Shown: piece after piece, positions 63,439 to 64,000 of the stretch | How positions within the stretch are numbered: the stretch's first letter is position 1 | How the letters are laid out: every line of letters begins with the position of its first letter | Assembly: GCF_004151235.1 (NCBI RefSeq) | Contig: NZ_JUIV01000001.1 | Span: 124,001 to 188,000, forward strand | DNA from: Flavobacterium anhuiense | GTDB lineage: Bacteria > Bacteroidota > Bacteroidia > Flavobacteriales > Flavobacteriaceae | Length of the DNA stretch: 64,000 bases | Direction: 5' to 3' | Notes under the pieces: generated by a model | Database searches by the model: none | What the model was told of the DNA's origin: nothing | The model's input: the letters and a program-made list of their open reading frames with translations, nothing else | Position numbers and translations under genes: made by a program

Positions 63439-64000
63439 ATGATCACATTAATTATAGAAGACGAAAAACCAGCAGCAAGACTGTTGCAGAGAAAACTTGA
63501 AAAGCTAGATGTAACTGTAGAAACCATGCTTCATTCTGTTGAAGAATCGGTTCATTGGTTTGAAAATAATCCGCATCCCGATTTGATTTTTCTGGATATC
63601 CAATTGTCAGATGGTTTATCGTTTGAAATCTTTGAAAAAATAGACATTAAAAGCGCTATCATTTTTACAACGGCATATGATGAATATGCTTTAAAAGCGT
63701 TCAAATTAAACAGTATCGATTATCTTCTAAAACCAATTGACGAAGATGATTTGGAAACTGCGGTTTCAAAATTCAAATCGCGTCTTCCTAAAGCTGCTAC
63801 TGAATCTTCAAATCTTCAGCTTGATTTTGAGCAGATTCGACAAATGTTATCCAATCCTTTTGAGAAAACGTATAAAAAAAGATTTACAGTTAAAATAGGA
63901 CAGCATTTAAAGGTAATTACAACTGAGGAAATTGAATGTTTCTTTAGTGAAAACAAAGGAACTTACATTCATACCTACGATAATCGTGATTATTTGATCG
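63439..64000 (+). CDS. LytTR-family response regulator, 3' end missing
   Basis: Starts at the ATG at 63439 (MITLIIEDEKPAARLL) and runs open to the window edge, 187 codons seen of an expected 240 or so. The receiver domain has the acidic pair in IIEDE, phospho-acceptor Asp53 in LIFLDIQLSDG and the Lys in YLLKPID. A linker leads to the LytTR DNA-binding domain, of which KRFTVKIGQHLKVITTEEIECFFSENKGTYIHT is visible. It is the natural partner of the LytS-type kinase at 60717, with the four 2TM genes lying between them. Confidence 0.93.
   Translation, partial: MITLIIEDEKPAARLLQRKLEKLDVTVETMLHSVEESVHWFENNPHPDLIFLDIQLSDGLSFEIFEKIDIKSAIIFTTAYDEYALKAFKLNSIDYLLKPIDEDDLETAVSKFKSRLPKAATESSNLQLDFEQIRQMLSNPFEKTYKKRFTVKIGQHLKVITTEEIECFFSENKGTYIHTYDNRDYLI

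Overview
The window looks like the chromosome of a Flavobacterium-type Bacteroidota. It is AT-rich. Promoters carry the Bacteroidota TAnnTTTG -7 element instead of a sigma70 box. It has SusC/SusD pairs, a type IX secretion (type B) C-terminal domain, LytS/LytTR signalling with 2TM domains, and many intergenic inverted repeats of the kind seen in flavobacteria. I see no rRNA, insertion sequence, phage or CRISPR array.

Layout. 1-4.3 kb: the 3' part of a GH3 beta-glucosidase, a repeat-filled spacer, an HdeD-like membrane protein and an aldo/keto reductase. 4.3-20.4 kb: a galacto(gluco)mannan utilisation locus in two divergent arms. The minus arm encodes GH26 mannanase lipoprotein, GPH-family symporter, GH130 mannosylglucose phosphorylase, cellobiose/mannobiose 2-epimerase and GH5 mannanase. 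The plus arm encodes an AraC regulator, SusC, SusD, a surface glycan-binding lipoprotein, GH27 alpha-galactosidase and a GH5 endoglucanase-like enzyme. The predicted route is surface cleavage and removal of galactose, SusCD import, symport across the inner membrane, epimerisation of Man-Man to Man-Glc, and phosphorolysis to Man-1-P plus glucose.

21-34.6 kb: porin, amidase, rimO, an OmpP1/FadL-like protein, a Gly/Tyr-rich repeat lipoprotein, proS, two tRNA-Glu genes, rpsT, a PAS histidine kinase with its receiver protein, and typA. 34.7-46.1 kb: a type IX-secreted choice-of-anchor L protein, an ABC exporter, a conserved protein with protein-kinase-like motifs, a beta-propeller lipoprotein, and a 1243-residue protein that appears to join a metallophosphoesterase, a kinase-like segment and an outer-membrane barrel. 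The last is head-to-head, with a 26-bp spacer, with an HD-PycTM protein.

46.3-57 kb: a GAF protein, an SDR/TetR pair sharing a palindromic operator, nucleoid-associated protein, four-helix-bundle protein, HPP and ClC membrane proteins, and a small operon of VOC, acetyltransferase, YciI and DinB proteins. 57-64 kb: a TonB-dependent receptor, then an operon with DUF2141 and TPR-like exported proteins, a LytS-type kinase ending in a 2TM domain, four free-standing 2TM proteins in tandem, and a LytTR regulator cut by the window edge.

The candidates I would examine first for undescribed biology are the metallophosphoesterase/kinase-like/barrel fusion facing the HD-PycTM gene, the separate kinase-like protein at 38,962, and the 2TM array between a sensor and its regulator. 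Domain calls come from reading motifs by eye; no database search was possible.
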